From positions 35,150,590 to 35,214,589 of the forward strand of contig NC_081543.1 of the NCBI RefSeq assembly GCF_901000735.1: 64,000 bases of DNA, written 5' to 3'. Origin of the DNA: Corylus avellana (lineage: Eukaryota > Streptophyta > Magnoliopsida > Fagales > Betulaceae). Positions 45,741-57,544 of the stretch are shown in pieces (positions within the stretch are counted from its first letter, which is position 1; each line of letters starts with the position of its first letter). Under the pieces are notes generated by a model. That model was given only the letters and a program-made list of their open reading frames with translations, did no database searches and was not told the origin of the DNA. The position numbers and the translations under genes were made by a program.

Positions 45741-46290
45741 CTGCAACATTAAGAGCGATCTTAAGAAGAATAGTAATTGAAACCATTATTATTAAAATTC
45801 ACTAATCTATTTATACTGGCTTGAAATTCTCTCTGATTATTTCAAAAAAATGAAGGAATGTTTAGAAAATAAAGGCATATATTCATTTAATTAATTATGT
45901 AACACATAAATTCGTGTGGAAATAATACTCTTTTGAGTCTCGAATCTGTAAGTTAATAAAAAAGATAGCCAGTTTACAAATTCAACCAGTGTAATTGTAT
46001 ATGTAAGGGTATTATATGTAATTTTTGTTTATAAAGTTAGGGTATTTATGTCATTGCAAAGTTTTTAACAAGTTTGACTGATCGAATGAAGGGTTTTGGA
46101 AGAAAATGATAGTATGATAGGGTCGGGCAGTAAGGTTGGCAGTTCATGGAAGAAATTGACAATGTGTTGTAGTTGATGGAGAGAAAAGGTAATTACTCCT
46201 ATATTATATGTATATACATAGGTTTGGGCATATAGATACATGATACATGTACGTGATTGTGTGCTCATGTATGTATGTATGTGTATGAGA

Positions 46291-46319
46291 GAGAGAGTGA
46301 GAGAGAGAGAGAGAGAGAA
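46291..46319. repeat. (GA)n microsatellite
   Basis: GA-repeat run, mirrored as (TC)n near 63430-63446 with a different length. Confidence 0.8.
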
Positions 46320-46404
46320 TACAGGTTTGGGAATATACATACTTGTACCAATCGTTGAGTAGTTTTGTATGTGAAAGAGAGAAAGAAAAGAGTATGGGTA
46401 GGAA

Positions 46405-46740
46405 CTAGGAAGTATACCAGACAGAGAGAGTATGTATGATGGGATCAGTAGCAAGTAATCGTGCATGCATGGGTAACTTCTGAGACAGGAAGGGCTCGGC
46501 GCATTGAATCTTTACTGCATCCAGACAACCTTCGAACCACTTGAACTTGAAACTAGATCCGAGGAAGATCCGACACCGACGAGCCAACTTCGCATAACAT
46601 TGTAGATCAAATTGTTTAACCAAGTCTTCTTGACCCGAAAGTGGGGATGGAGAAGGAGAGCGGGGGAAAAGATTATTGGCATGCACTCCAACTGCAACAA
46701 TAATAATAATCAACATCTTCACAAGCACAATTCTCCTCAT
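46405..46740 (-). CDS. Small secreted Cys-rich protein, gene A (left copy)
   Basis: 111 residues from ATG at 46740: MRRIVLVKMLIIIIVAVGVHA is a clear signal peptide. A Pro/Ser stretch (NNLFPRSPSPSPLSG) follows, then LQCYAKLARRCRIF ... FEGCLDAVKIQCAEP, i.e. C-x7-C-x15-C-x7-C. A TATA box (CTATAAAT, about 46773-46780 on the minus strand) lies about 40 bp upstream. The family is not recognised. The C-terminus extends to LSVWYTS here because GCACGA replaces the GCATGA stop found in the right copy. A second exon may exist (45680-45740). Confidence 0.65.
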   Translation of the reverse strand: MRRIVLVKMLIIIIVAVGVHANNLFPRSPSPSPLSGQEDLVKQFDLQCYAKLARRCRIFLGSSFKFKWFEGCLDAVKIQCAEPFLSQKLPMHARLLATDPIIHTLSVWYTS

Positions 46741-46799
46741 CTCTGTTTTTGAAAGTTTACCACAAACCCATAATTTATAGGTTCTAAAGAATAATGTAT

Positions 46800-47105
46800 A
46801 TAGCTTCCCTTAATTATTTTCACATATACCTTCCCTTAATTATTTTCTGCATATATACTTCGTTTTTAATTATTACTTTTTTAATTCAAATAAAGAACTA
46901 CTTATGGATGGTTAGATTTAGTACATTTGTTGCCTTCTGTTTGGTTAAAATCATGTCTCTTGATGAGGGTCATCGGTTTTTTTTCCTTCTATTTAAGGTG
47001 CTAATTTGAAGTGAAACGTTCGAGTCAAGTGAAGAATAATGTATGAATGACGATTGTTGGTGTGATTGGCGGCTTCTAATTATCAAATTTAATTCTGGTT
47101 AAAAC
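46800..47105. other. Promoter side of gene A, no gene
   Basis: AT-rich. GGTTA(G/A)ATTTAGTAC and CATGTCTCTTGATGAGG occur near 46910-46960 and again, altered, at 47100-47122: a degenerate direct repeat of about 150 bp. Confidence 0.45.
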
Positions 47106-48340
47106 CATGTCTCTTCATGAGGTTCACTGATTTTCGCAAGAGTGGGGTGAATAGGTGTATTCTAGCAAATACAACAATTAAAAATAAAAAAAATAAAAAA
47201 AAGTTGCAACCAGCAAATTAAGCAATAAACAAATCAAACACAACAAATTTGGCTTTAAAAGTGCAACAATTACAGGGCAGCCAATCACAAGAAAACAATT
47301 CACTATAGAGGAGCAATTGTATGTATAATCAATTCATACTCACAAAACATTTGCATTAAACACCTTACTTGTACCCAACAAACGACACATTTTTATTTTA
47401 CCTCGGTATCTTCAGAACTCTAACCAATCTTCTATTTAGTCTCCTCTACAACATGAAACTCCAATGACCATGAAGGTTTCAAAACGTGTGATTTTCTATG
47501 AACTCCAAGAGAAATAGACAATTGAAGGCAACTATCTCTTTTAGCTACAAAATAATGGCCTCCAGGTCGATCTATAAAGGACCGTACGTGCACTATATAT
47601 GGTGTTTTTATAGACTCTGGGAATATACTCAGTGTTTCAATACAGTTAAAACACTGAAAATAAAACTTTTAAAGGTGGCGTTTGGACGAGTAAGCTAGGT
47701 CGTTCAGATGCTGCTAGGTTTTCATGGATTCCTTTTGGATACGTTTGAACGAGCACTAATCGAGCTTCTCTAGTCTTCACCTTGTTTGGATGTGATATGA
47801 TCGAGCTTCCAATCGAACTTCTTTGCTTCTTTGTGATCTTCACCTCATTCGAACGCTTTCCAACTGAGCTTCTCTAAAGTAATCTTGAATTCTAGTGAAA
47901 CATACTCGTTCGGACAGATACTGTTCTAGTTCCAACCGAGTTTCTCTAGAGTCTTCTTCAGTAACTCATTCGGGCTTGATGCAAACTAGCATACCAACCA
48001 AGTGTCTCGAAAGCTCCTATTAAGTCACTCGTTTGGACCTACCATGAGCAAGCATGCGAACGAGTGTCTTAGTACCACTATTTTTTTTTTTGGTTCGTTC
48101 GGACGAGTTGAGAACGAGTACTTCTAACTAGTGTCTAGATTCTTCAATAAAAATTACAACTTAAAAACTATCATAAGTTAAAAACTTAGCCTATCAAAAT
48201 TTGTCTTACACCAAATTGTTTTGAACACTGAATTAGTCAAACATAAAACTTAACAAACTTCTCATTTGGTAATTCGGTGATAAAACTAATTACAACCAAC
48301 TTTTACAAAGTTAAAACCCAAAGCCTAACATCATATTTCT
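47106..48340 (-). mobile_element. LTR-retrotransposon-derived region, degenerate
   Basis: No gene. It contains repeated (T)CGTTCGGACGAGT / ACTCGTTCGGAC units (47690-48120), and the stretch next to 48340 continues directly into copia reverse-transcriptase remnants. It starts near CGCAAGAGTGGGGTGAATAGG. Mirrored at 61060-62620. LTR boundaries could not be fixed. Confidence 0.4.
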
Positions 48341-48794
48341 CTGATCTTGCCAAAGCTTAATCCTAGGATGTAGCTTGCTTCTCCCAAGTCCTTCATATCA
48401 AATTAGTTAGACAACCAGATGTATCTTGACTATTAATAATATTCCCACTTCATTCCCAATGAGTAAGATATCGTCAATATATAGTACTAAGAACGTGACA
48501 ATTTTATCTTGACACCTTTTATAATTAAACACATGGCTTGTAGGATTTTGATGGAAACCAAACGATTTGATTGCTTGATCAAATATGATGTTCCATGAAC
48601 TGGATGCCTATTTCATTCCGTAAGTTTACTTACGCAACATGCATACCTTATGCTCTTGACTATAAAACTATATGTCTGCATCATATAGATGTCATCAAGA
48701 TGACCATTCATAATGGCCAGCTTGACGTCCATTAGTCAAATTACGCTTTCAATTCTCATTATTTGGTCGAGTCAATTTGTTTTGATTTAGAATA
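48340..48794 (-). pseudogene. Ty1-copia reverse transcriptase remnant
   Basis: The minus strand reads, across frames, DVKLAIMNGHLDDIYM (cf. VKTAFLNG.L), a Tyr/Ile-rich active-site-like LYIDDI segment followed by ILLIGNEVG-like sequence, then MKDLGEASYILGLSF. These three blocks in this order are diagnostic of copia reverse transcriptase. Many stops. The mirror copy at 60590-61050 is equally broken. Confidence 0.8.
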
Positions 48795-48802
48795 GCACCA
48801 AG

Positions 48803-49281
48803 TAGGACTGTAAATAAACCAGTTTGTTCGATAACCCACTCGATACCCGCTCGGTTTAACTCCACTCAAACTTGAGCTCGATAATGTACAAACCTACTTG
48901 TTATTGTAGAAACCCACTTAATTTGTCAATGATACATACCCGATTCACTCGAAAAAAACTCAATAAGAGCTCGCGAGTTTAACTCGTTTAAAGCTCGACC
49001 GATTCGTTTGCCCGACTCATTAGCTCGTTCATATATATATATATATTTGTTTAGAGGTTGTTTTAAAATTCAGTCTTAAACTCTGCTTAATCATATATTA
49101 AAAAAATTAATAGCTTAGCTCGAGCTCGTCCAAACTTTAAATGAGCTGAGCTTGAACACACATTTTATAAATCAGCTCGAACTTGAGCTCTGCTCAAACT
49201 TGAGCTCGGATCGAATAAGCAACTTCGTAAACGAGCCAATCTTGAATTCCTAAAGCTCGACTCGGCTTGATTACAGCCATA
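48803..49281. mobile_element. hAT-type non-autonomous element rich in GAGCTCG
   Basis: 479 bp with TAGGACTGTAA ... TTACAGCCATA ends (TIR TAGG/CTGTAA type), flanked by 8-bp repeats GCACCAAG (48795-48802) and GTACCAAG (49282-49289). Interior is full of GAGCTCG / CGAGCT repeats around an (AT)n core. An 8-bp duplication fits hAT. Inserted next to the copia remnant. Mirror at 60113-60581. Confidence 0.8.
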
Positions 49282-49289
49282 GTACCAAG

Positions 49290-50299
49290 AAAGTTAAAAG
49301 ATGATGACATTTTCAATCTAAAAAACAAACAAGAAAAAGATTAGGGCATATAAATTTTGCAAACAAATAATATAATATGGAACATATAAACCATAAGTCC
49401 ATAATATATAGAATGCAATGAAAAACTAATCCGCAAGAAATATCCCTCAGCAACGAGTGAACATTAATTACTATAACTAGGTGAGAATGATTCTCATTGT
49501 TATTGCTATTTAGGTAACTCATACCGAGCAATAATAACTTGCCGCTTATCTCTTTAACCTCTAAGTTATGATAACAAGAACTCCACAGAAAAGATATCAT
49601 CTAACTTAGTTAAGAGTACGTACACCATTATCTAGATTCGATGTGATTCTCAACCAATGCAGAATGAGAAGTGTTAGAGAGCCAAACAAATGAACTCAAA
49701 AAAATTTTCAAATTGACGTGACAGACAGTAAGTGACAGACAAGGGAAAGAGAATTGCATTTTTTTAATTTAAAAACCCTTATCACATCATTTTAATTTTC
49801 TTTTTAGTTTATTTGTTTAATTCCCTATCATTTCTCATGCAATATGGTCATTCCTGATGTAGTCACACCTTATCTGTCATAAAGAAGTCTATTCTTGTTA
49901 TCCGGAAGGTAAACACCCTCCGAAGGAGCAAGACTCAAGGTCAAGATGAGGTGCCTACCCTACATTATTATAGACCAACAGTGGAGGCCGCAGACTCAAT
50001 TCTTGAATTTCTATCTTACTTGATATTTTTAAAGAATGGGATTTCTTAAAAAAAATTGTGACCTAATTATAATTATGACATTGCCCTAACTCACCATTTG
50101 TAATTTGGATTGAAATCCTAATCACATTTGGAATCCTAGTTAGGGTAGGAATCATTTTTCTTCCATTTCCATGGCTTAAGTAGTAAATCGCGAGGAAATT
50201 TATATGAAATTTTAGTATATATCTACTAATGCTAGTATAGTTATTTCAATTTCTTTATAATCAATTATGATAATTATTTTGATATTCTTGACACATTAT
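49290..50299. other. Intergenic, no gene
   Basis: The part up to 49541 is mirrored in the right arm; beyond it is specific to this arm. AT-rich, no recognisable motif. Confidence 0.45.
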
Positions 50300-50640
50300 A
50301 ATGTTTTTTTTTTTTTTTTTTTGTAACCATTCACGTAATTCATTAAAAGAATAATTTAGCCATTACAATATCAATGACACATTGAGTGGCTTATTCTATA
50401 TGGACTAGTACTTCATCTCTTACAGAGAGTGTTATCTTTGCAAGCATATGAGCAGCTCCGTTAGCCTCCCATCGTATGTAGAACACCCCCCATAGATGGA
50501 AGGAATTCAGCAAAATACAGGCATATGCAATGAACTGTCCATAATGACACCGTTTTTATCTGTCTGATCAAGAGCTTGCACGACTTGAAGCGCATCACCT
50601 TTGAATTCCACCTTTGCCATCTCTTTAGCAAAAATTATGG
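50300..50640 (-). pseudogene. RNase H-like (RVT_3) LINE fragment, left arm only
   Basis: The minus strand reads AKEMAKVEFKGDALQVVQAL, then, after frame breaks, blocks like GAAHMLAKITLSVRDEV (the NGAAH.LAK signature of plant LINE-associated RNase H) and a poly-A tail (T run 50308-50324). Truncated at the 5' side. Absent from the right arm at this position. Confidence 0.65.
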
Positions 50641-50813
50641 GCATTAACTAATTATAAAGATTGCAATAATAATAATAATAAATAAATAAATGATAACTAG
50701 AATAAATATTACTCACTTATCATAGTACAAAGTACTTCATGCATCTTATTCTTGATATACATGTAGGGCATTTTTTATCCGTTACATAGAGTAATTTTTT
50801 TAAAAAAACCCAG

Positions 50814-50875
50814 CTAATAATTCTTCTTGCAGTTGTTGTAGCATGTTTCCACATGGCCTTCAACTTTCTCCGTAT
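50814..50875 (-). other. Candidate second exon of Cys-rich gene B
   Basis: After TTAATTTTGCAG (minus strand) the block reads TEKVEGHVETCYNNCKKNY and stops. It aligns with 45680-45740 behind gene A. It would add two more Cys (C-x3-C). The right arm has diverged before this point and no counterpart is seen before the gap at 59762. Confidence 0.5.
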
Positions 50876-51139
50876 CTGCAAAATTAAGAAAAATCTGTAA
50901 AAATATTATTATACCTAGCATGAAAAGTTGGGTTGCTAGAGAAAAGGTAGAGCTTTAGCCAATTATAATTCAAGCACTCCTAATTGACATTTATAAAATT
51001 ATAAAATCTACTCACACCATTAATGGTTAAGATGATGGTTTCAAATTTGATCGGTGTTGTCGCTATAAAAATTAAACTCGTAAATTAAATCATCACTAGA
51101 ATTATACCAAAATAATGATAATAATAATAATAGAACCTT

Positions 51140-51397
51140 TTACATACTTGTAAATATGTGTAGACAATAGCATTTCATAGGGAAATAATACAAATTATTG
51201 ATAACAATCTTATAACTTCTGAATATTATACAATGAGGAGCCCAAACCCAAAAACAATGAATATCAAATACCAAATGTTGTTGAGGGGTAGAGGGATATT
51301 GATCAATTTTCAAAATAGGAGAAGTTGGAAGAGAGGAAGGCAAAACCTTATTAGCATTTAATACAAGTAGAAAGAGCATAAAGCTAATGCGACCCAT
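51140..51397 (-). pseudogene. Small secreted Cys-rich protein gene B, left copy with altered 3' end
   Basis: ATG at 51397 starts MGRISFMLFLLVLNANKVLPS (signal peptide). Then QQHLVFDIHCFWVWAPHCIIFRSYK, which matches the right copy exactly, after which the sequence changes abruptly (IVINNLYYF...). The last two conserved Cys (C-x7-C) and IDAVKMHC are lost. TATA box at about 51453-51460 (minus). Compared with gene A, the right copy is the ancestral form, so this copy is probably a deletion allele. Confidence 0.6.
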
Positions 51398-51460
51398 AGC
51401 TTTTCCCTACTCTCTTGGATTTTGTCATTTGATTGTTGAAGATAAACTGATGATTTATAG

Positions 51461-52418
51461 GGAGTAAAACCCTTTCTCCTAAATGAGTTTTTGGAGATTC
51501 TTAAAATAAGATATTATAGTCTAAATCTTAGTTTATTTTTGTGAAAACAATATTTTTATATATTAATGAAGAGCTCTTTAACTTTTAGCAAAAAATATAT
51601 GGCTTGAGTTAAGTAACTTATGGTTAAAATATGTCTCTTTGCAAAATAAGGGGAGCATAAAGCATTGTTTTATCTCAAAAGGGTTTTGACATCTCTTAAA
51701 TTATAAATTGTAGTTATCAAAATAGACCACATGATGGTTGAATTGGTAAAACCGTGAATAAATGGCTATTGATTAGATCTTCAAAGACCCTATTTATACT
51801 TCCTTCTTCAACTAACAACTTTTAACTAACTGAACCTAACAGAATGGACCTAACTGAATAGCTAACCACTTTTTTCTAATGCCTGTTACAATATGAATAA
51901 AAAATATCAATTAACGCAGTTGTTAAAGGGCTTACATTAACAAATCTCAAAAGAAGACATGATTTTGTCATCTCCATTAATTAGCAAAAGCTTGAACAAA
52001 TATATAGTCAATGCAAAAAAGAATATGAATCAATAAATATTTTGCTAATAGAAATCAAATTAATTTGATGTCTTTGTCATGTGGAAAAATTTCAGGACAC
52101 CAATTCATTGACCAAAGCTAAACTGGGAAAAAGCAACAAAGGTGAATTAAAATGTTTGTAGTGTAAAAATTTCATGAAGTATATGGTACCAACTCAGTCT
52201 TATATAGTGCAAAGCTGCAAACATCAAAATTGTGTGTGTGTGTGTGTTTTTTTGTTTTGGTTCTTGGTTCTTTTATTGGCCTACGTGAGTGGACTTCTTA
52301 ATTCGTTCCGGTTGAGGACCCAACAAATCCAAACTCAAAGCAAAATGAAATATTTTCTACAATCCTGAAAATATTTTGAAATTTAATTATAATGAAATAT
52401 TTAGAGTTTTTCGAACGA
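51461..52418. other. Upstream region of gene B, no gene
   Basis: AT-rich, mirrored at 57545-58510. A (TG)n run near 52233-52246. No transposon ends recognised. Confidence 0.5.
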
Positions 52419-52831
52419 TGGTATGAAATCTGAGACCTTTTTGAGCAAAAGTCTACTGTCTTGAGAAAGAAGAATCTTAGGTGAACCAAAATTTGTAATT
52501 TGTTATTTGTTTTAAATTCCTCAATGTGAGTTATACTTATTTGTTTTGCTTATTTGATTTGGCTAATGAGATATCGAGATATGCTATTTAGCATTCTCTA
52601 TTGATATGGCATGCTCGATTCACCTCTTGATTAAAAAGTAATATATATATTACTATATATGAGAAATGCTATGGGTTAATAAGTTCTTCATATTTGGCTC
52701 ATATTCCTTTGCAATCAAATATTAGATTTGTAGACTTATGTAGATCCCACATAAGTCAATGGTGGACCCCACAAATCTAATAGTTGATTGTAAGAAAATA
52801 TAAGTCAAATATAAGAAATTTATTGACCTCT

Positions 52832-52893
<62 letters not shown>

Positions 52894-53590
52894 TGCTAGA
52901 ATCTAATAAAAACTCAATATTTTGCCCAAAAAAGTTCATGTGGCAAGATGTCACATTATCTTCTTTTTGTTGTCTTTTTCCCTCTACAAAAAAATGATGT
53001 AACATCTTGTCACGTGCACTTTTATGGGCAAAATATAGAGTTTTTATTAATTTCTCGTATATATAAAGGTGGATTAAGCATGCCACATCTGTATAAAATG
53101 TTGGAAGTTTAATACTGGGACTGGAAGAATACACAATGGCATTTCTTAATTTTAATTTTAAGATATCAAAGAAATCGTATTTGATTTAGATTTCTAATAT
53201 TTTTTTATAAGATAAGATATATGATATACAATATATATGATATATGATATTGTAGATACAATATTTATTTATTAATTACCTATGTTTTCAACTTTTACAA
53301 TCGTCTAGTGCTGCTTTATTCGAACACATCATTTGTCACAATTTAGGGCCTTTAAAATATCACTTGTCAAAGTTTTAAAATGACAATGCTAATTATATAT
53401 ATTTTAAAGGAAAATCATTCGAGTCTCATTAATTGATGAAGGATTACAAGCATAAAACTCTTACATCACAGAGCAAAATCTCTTAGAAAATCGTAGCCGA
53501 AGCTAGGAGGTTACAAGTCATAAATACATACATAACAATATGATATTCAAGACCTATCTATGACATCAATATCCGCTAACCCATTACTAA
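52419..53590. other. Unique spacer of inverted repeat 2, first part
   Basis: AT-rich and gene-free. A (TA)n-(GA)n compound microsatellite at 52838-52889. TGACACATGT-like inverted pieces around 52930-53030 (TTTTGCCC...AAGTTCATGTGGCAAGATGT versus ACATCTTGTCACGTGCACTTTTATGGGCAAAA) form an imperfect inverted repeat, probably a small MITE. Confidence 0.5.
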
Positions 53591-54608
53591 GGCCTCGTTT
53601 GGTTTACAGATTGTCTAGTCCATTGAAAAATGATTAGTTACCACTAGGAATAGAAAAATGTGGAATAGATTAGTTATTCTTATTCCTTTGTTTGATTGTA
53701 ACTCTGGAATAGACTAGCTAATCCTATTCCTTCATTTGGTACAATACAATATGTTGGTGAATAGAATCGTATTGTGATCTTATTTCCTAAAATACTCTTA
53801 TAATACAAATACAATTTATATTATTAAGAACTTTTTTTTTTTTTGAAACATAAACAACTATACAGAATCAAACTAAATCTAGACTTCAAATGTCAATGTC
53901 AATCAAACTCAATCAAGAAAAATAAACGGTATAGAAATTTTTTAAAAAAAAGAGAGGCGGAGAAGTAAAATAAAAAAGAAACGTTACAGAGAATCAAAAG
54001 AAATTAGAAAAACATAATTAAANNNNNNNNNNNNNNNNNNNNNNNNNNNNNNNNNNNNNNNNNNNNNNNNNNNNNNNNNNNNNNNNNNNNNNNNNNNNNN
54101 NNNNNNNNNNNNNNNNNNNNNNNNNNNNNNNNNNNNNNNNNNNNNNNNNNNNNNNNNNNNNNNNNNNNNNNNNNNNNNNNNNNNNNNNNNNNNNNNNNNN
54201 NNNNNNNNNNNNNNNNNNNNNNNNNNNNNNNNNNNNNNNNNNNNNNNNNNNNNNNNNNAAAAAAAAAAAAAAACTAAGAGAGAAAAAAAAAAAATTCAAG
54301 AAGCAGAAAGAGAATGAAATAAACAATAAAAGAGAGATCAATGAGAAGAGAGGGTGAGAGAGATGGAGATCGTGAGAGCCTCATGAGTGTGAGAAGAGTA
54401 GGATTTTTTTTGGCAATTTTACATATTAATTTTAATCCCATGGTAATGGATTAGCTAAGCCACTTATTTTTTAGTGGCTTAGTTAACCCTGTGTGTATGA
54501 GATTAGTAGTCTCATGGAAATAAACTATTCTCAGGAATAGAGTGTTACCAAACAAAGGACTAGCTATACCTAGTGTTAGCTAATCCAATTCACGAACCAA
54601 ACGTGGCC
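53591..54608. mobile_element. Tourist/PIF-Harbinger-like non-autonomous element (contains a gap)
   Basis: TIRs GGCCTCGTTTGGTT / inverse of AACCAAACGTGGCC (one mismatch), flanked by TAA at 53588-53590 and 54609-54611. Subterminal GATTAGCTA/TAGCTAATCC-like repeats on both sides. The middle holds 236 N (54023-54258). No coding capacity in the visible part. Confidence 0.8.
54023..54258. other. Assembly gap, 236 N
   Basis: A size-estimated gap inside a transposon, between AT-rich low-complexity flanks. Confidence 0.99.
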
Positions 54609-54829
54609 TAATTTTCAGTTGTAACAACATACCTATTCCAGATAGACATAACTTAATGTATAGGTAGCTCATATTTTTCGGTCGTGAAAGCAGAAAACCC
54701 AATGTCAAAACTCATCCTTCTTAACCTGAAAGTCAGGAAACTGTTCACATCCACAACCCAAGGATTTGGACAATCCTTATTCAAACAAGTTACAAAGAAA
54801 CTGCAAAAAAAAAACAAATTAAAATACAA

Positions 54830-55340
54830 AAAAAAACACAAAACCAGCAGACAGCAGCATCGGTGGAAGCGAAGCAACAATCACACGTGTGGAGCACGCG
54901 CAGGAGAGTGAAGCTCCCATGTCGACGCGTGTAGGCCACACACTGGCGCGTGGTGGCAATGTTACGACGAGGAGGGCGACCATAGGTGGCAGAGAGGCTG
55001 AAGAAGGCAGGGGAGAGGCACATCGTCGGCTTGGCAAGCCCAAAATGAACAGATCTAGCTTAGATCAGATCAGATCTAAAAACCCCCTAAGGCGACCAGA
55101 ACAAAGGAAAATGCAACGACCGGATGAGGTGGCGAATCGACAAGGTGGAGGGGTGGTGTGGCCGTTGTTGAAATTGGTGATGGGGACCAAAAACAAGATA
55201 TAAAACAGAAAAAAACCAAGTACATAAAAGCAAAAGAAGGGGGGAGGGAGGAGGCTAAGGATTCCGAGGAGGGATGGATCCCTCCTCCTAAGGGAACTCA
55301 CCGGAGAGAAAAAAACTAGAGAGAGGTTGAGAGCTTGATT
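54830..55340 (-). other. GC-rich block of unknown origin
   Basis: Markedly more GC-rich than its AT-rich neighbours. Contains AGATCTAGCTTAGATCAGATCAGATCT, a self-complementary-rich run, and CT-rich minus-strand sequence (CTCTCCGGTGAGTTCCC). It resembles 5' ends of plant retroelements or a captured first exon, but no domain is readable in any frame. Confidence 0.35.
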
Positions 55341-55439
55341 TGTTTATACTCATATATAGTATATGATAATCTACTAATTATATATATTATATAAGATAAC
55401 ATAAATGATATTGTAGATAATTTTCCTTTTAAAAGGAAT

Positions 55440-56015
55440 ATTTATTGGGGAATGCTAGGTATTTTTTTGGTGTTCTCCTTGTATTATCCTGGTCTTAAGT
55501 GAATATTGTTTTTTAAAAGAGCAAAAAAGAAAGTAGTCCTTATTTTTCTCACTTGGTTTTTATAAAATAATATCTACCTAGAATGTGAAGACACCCGAAG
55601 AGCACCTAACATTTTTCATATTTATTTATGAAAAATGTTAAAGGGGAATGCTAGGTGCTCTCCTAGCTAGTGTTCTCATTGTGTACTCATAGTCCTATGT
55701 GGATATTATTTTATAAAAAAAAAAAAACAAAAAGACAATTGCTCCTATTTCACTCACTTGGTTTTTATAAAGTAATATTCACCTAAGACTAGGAGGACAC
55801 AGAAAACATTAGGAGAGCACTTAATATTTTCCAATGTTAAATGATCTTTTGGTGTTCTTTGGTGTCCTCCTGGTTGTATGTGAATATTATTTCTAAAAAC
55901 TAAGTGAGAGATCAAATAAGGACCACTTTCTTTTTTCTTTTTTCCTTTTTTTTTTTGTATTTTTAAAAAATAATCCACCTAAGACCAGAAGAACTCCATG
56001 AAAACACGAGGAGAG
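55440..56015. mobile_element. Three consecutive related miniature elements
   Basis: Units start near 55449, 55645 and 55830. Each runs AATG(C/T)TA(G/A)(G/A)T..., GGTGTTCTC/CTCCT, (A/G)TGAATATT(A/G)TTTT, a poly-T/A core, CACTTGG-type and TATTCACCTAAGA blocks, then GAGAGCA(C/T)TTAAT-like ends. The second half of each unit is the rough inverse of the first. Same family as 6366-6530. Abutting copies suggest insertion into one another's ends. Confidence 0.6.
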
Positions 56016-56254
56016 CATTATTTATTATTTACCTATGTTTTCAACTCTTACAAGTTACAATGGGCAAGTGTTGTTTTATTTGAACATGCAATTTGTCACA
56101 ATTTTTAAGGCTTCTAAAACGTCACTCTTTTCAAAAATTTAAAATGATGTTTAACTTAATTAAAGAGATGACATTTGTCAACATTTTAGATTATGGTTTA
56201 ATTGCAATTCTGAGGTATATATATATTCTCTTGAAGGCTTCAACTTTTATATAT

Positions 56255-56480
56255 AGGGGTGTAAGTGAGCTAATACAACTCGATAGCTCGCTCGGTTATG
56301 CTCGACCCGAACTCGAGCTCGACACTGTACAAGCTCGCTTGTTACTGTTGAAACTCGCTCGATTAGTTAGTGATACATATCCGGCTCGCTCGATCAAACT
56401 CAACGAGGACTCGTGAGCTCAACTCGTTTCTCGAACCGGCTCGTTAACATGACTCATTAGCTCGTTCATATATATATATA
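56255..56480. mobile_element. hAT-type GAGCTCG element, half copy
   Basis: It starts TAGGGGTGTAAGTGAGCTAA and has the CTCGCTCGATTAG..., GTGATACATA..CGGCTCG and CATTAGCTCGTTCATATATA blocks in the same order as 48803-49050. It ends at the (AT)n core, with the second half missing. Confidence 0.7.
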
Positions 56481-57409
56481 ATTAAATAATATATCTTATA
56501 TGAATTATTTAATATTCATGTGTATGTATTAGTTGACATACTAACTAGTTGGTTCATAAATTAACATATTATCTAGTTAAGTAATATATATATTAAGTAA
56601 ATATAATTAAGTACATGTTACTCAATACTTCTATGTATAATACTTATTTTATTATACATGTGTGTTATATATTAGTATTAACATACTAACTAGTAACTAG
56701 TTAATTAATAAACTAACATATTAACTAAGTTAATATATATTAAATTACTAACTTAGTATAATTAACTATAGGTTATTTTGACAAAAAAAAATTATATGTA
56801 ACTTAATATTTGTGAGTATTATATATATGAATATATAATATACATACTTGGTAGTTAATATATATTAACTTAGTATTACTACTAAGTTAAGTGTTAGATC
56901 ACATGATCTAAAGATTATATGAATTTTAATTAGAAAAAAAAGAAAAGAAAAGATTATGTGAATTATTATATGATATGATCATATAATAAATTAAGTGATT
57001 AATATTAGAATCGACAATGTGTTTATTTAGAGATATATGCTCTTGTTATGTTTAGAGTATTATGCTCTAGATATCATTATAATTTAGATGTTATATTATA
57101 TGAATTATCATCCGAATTTAGTCACATTTTTATATGGTCTACCATTATAATTTAGATGATTATATCAAATGATTATTGATGATTAAATCATATGATTATA
57201 TAATAACAAAATATACATATATAATATGACATAAGTCATAAGTATAAAAACTTATACTAATACAACAATTAAGTACCCTAAGACTTAATAACTAGTTAGT
57301 TAATAAACTAACATATTAACTAAGTTAATATATATTAAATTACTAACTTAGTATAATTAACTATAGGTTATTTTGACAAAAAAAAATTATATGTTACTTA
57401 ATATATGTG

Positions 57410-57444
<35 letters not shown>
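56481..57444. repeat. AT-rich region with 596-bp-spaced direct repeat
   Basis: A segment of about 115 bp (AATAAACTAACATATTAACT ... GGTTATTTTGACAAAAAAAA) at about 56695-56810 recurs almost unchanged at about 57290-57405. The second copy leads into a (TA)n run and the 100-N gap. No gene. Confidence 0.8.
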
Positions 57445-57544
57445 NNNNNNNNNNNNNNNNNNNNNNNNNNNNNNNNNNNNNNNNNNNNNNNNNNNNNNNN
57501 NNNNNNNNNNNNNNNNNNNNNNNNNNNNNNNNNNNNNNNNNNNN
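57445..57544. other. Assembly gap, 100 N
   Basis: Placeholder-size gap. The sequence immediately after it begins the right arm of inverted repeat 2. Confidence 0.99.

Larger units (their letters stand above)
45741..52418. repeat. Large inverted repeat 2, left arm
   Basis: Reverse complement of 57545-64000: 52418 pairs with 57545 and 45741 with 64000, where the window ends. Homology is interrupted between about 49541 and 51212, where the right arm has unrelated sequence and a 100-N gap. Confidence 0.93.

Noticed and set aside
54889..55203. 104-codon frame in the GC-rich block
   Set aside because: Overlapping open frames on both strands reflect GC content; no recognisable motif.
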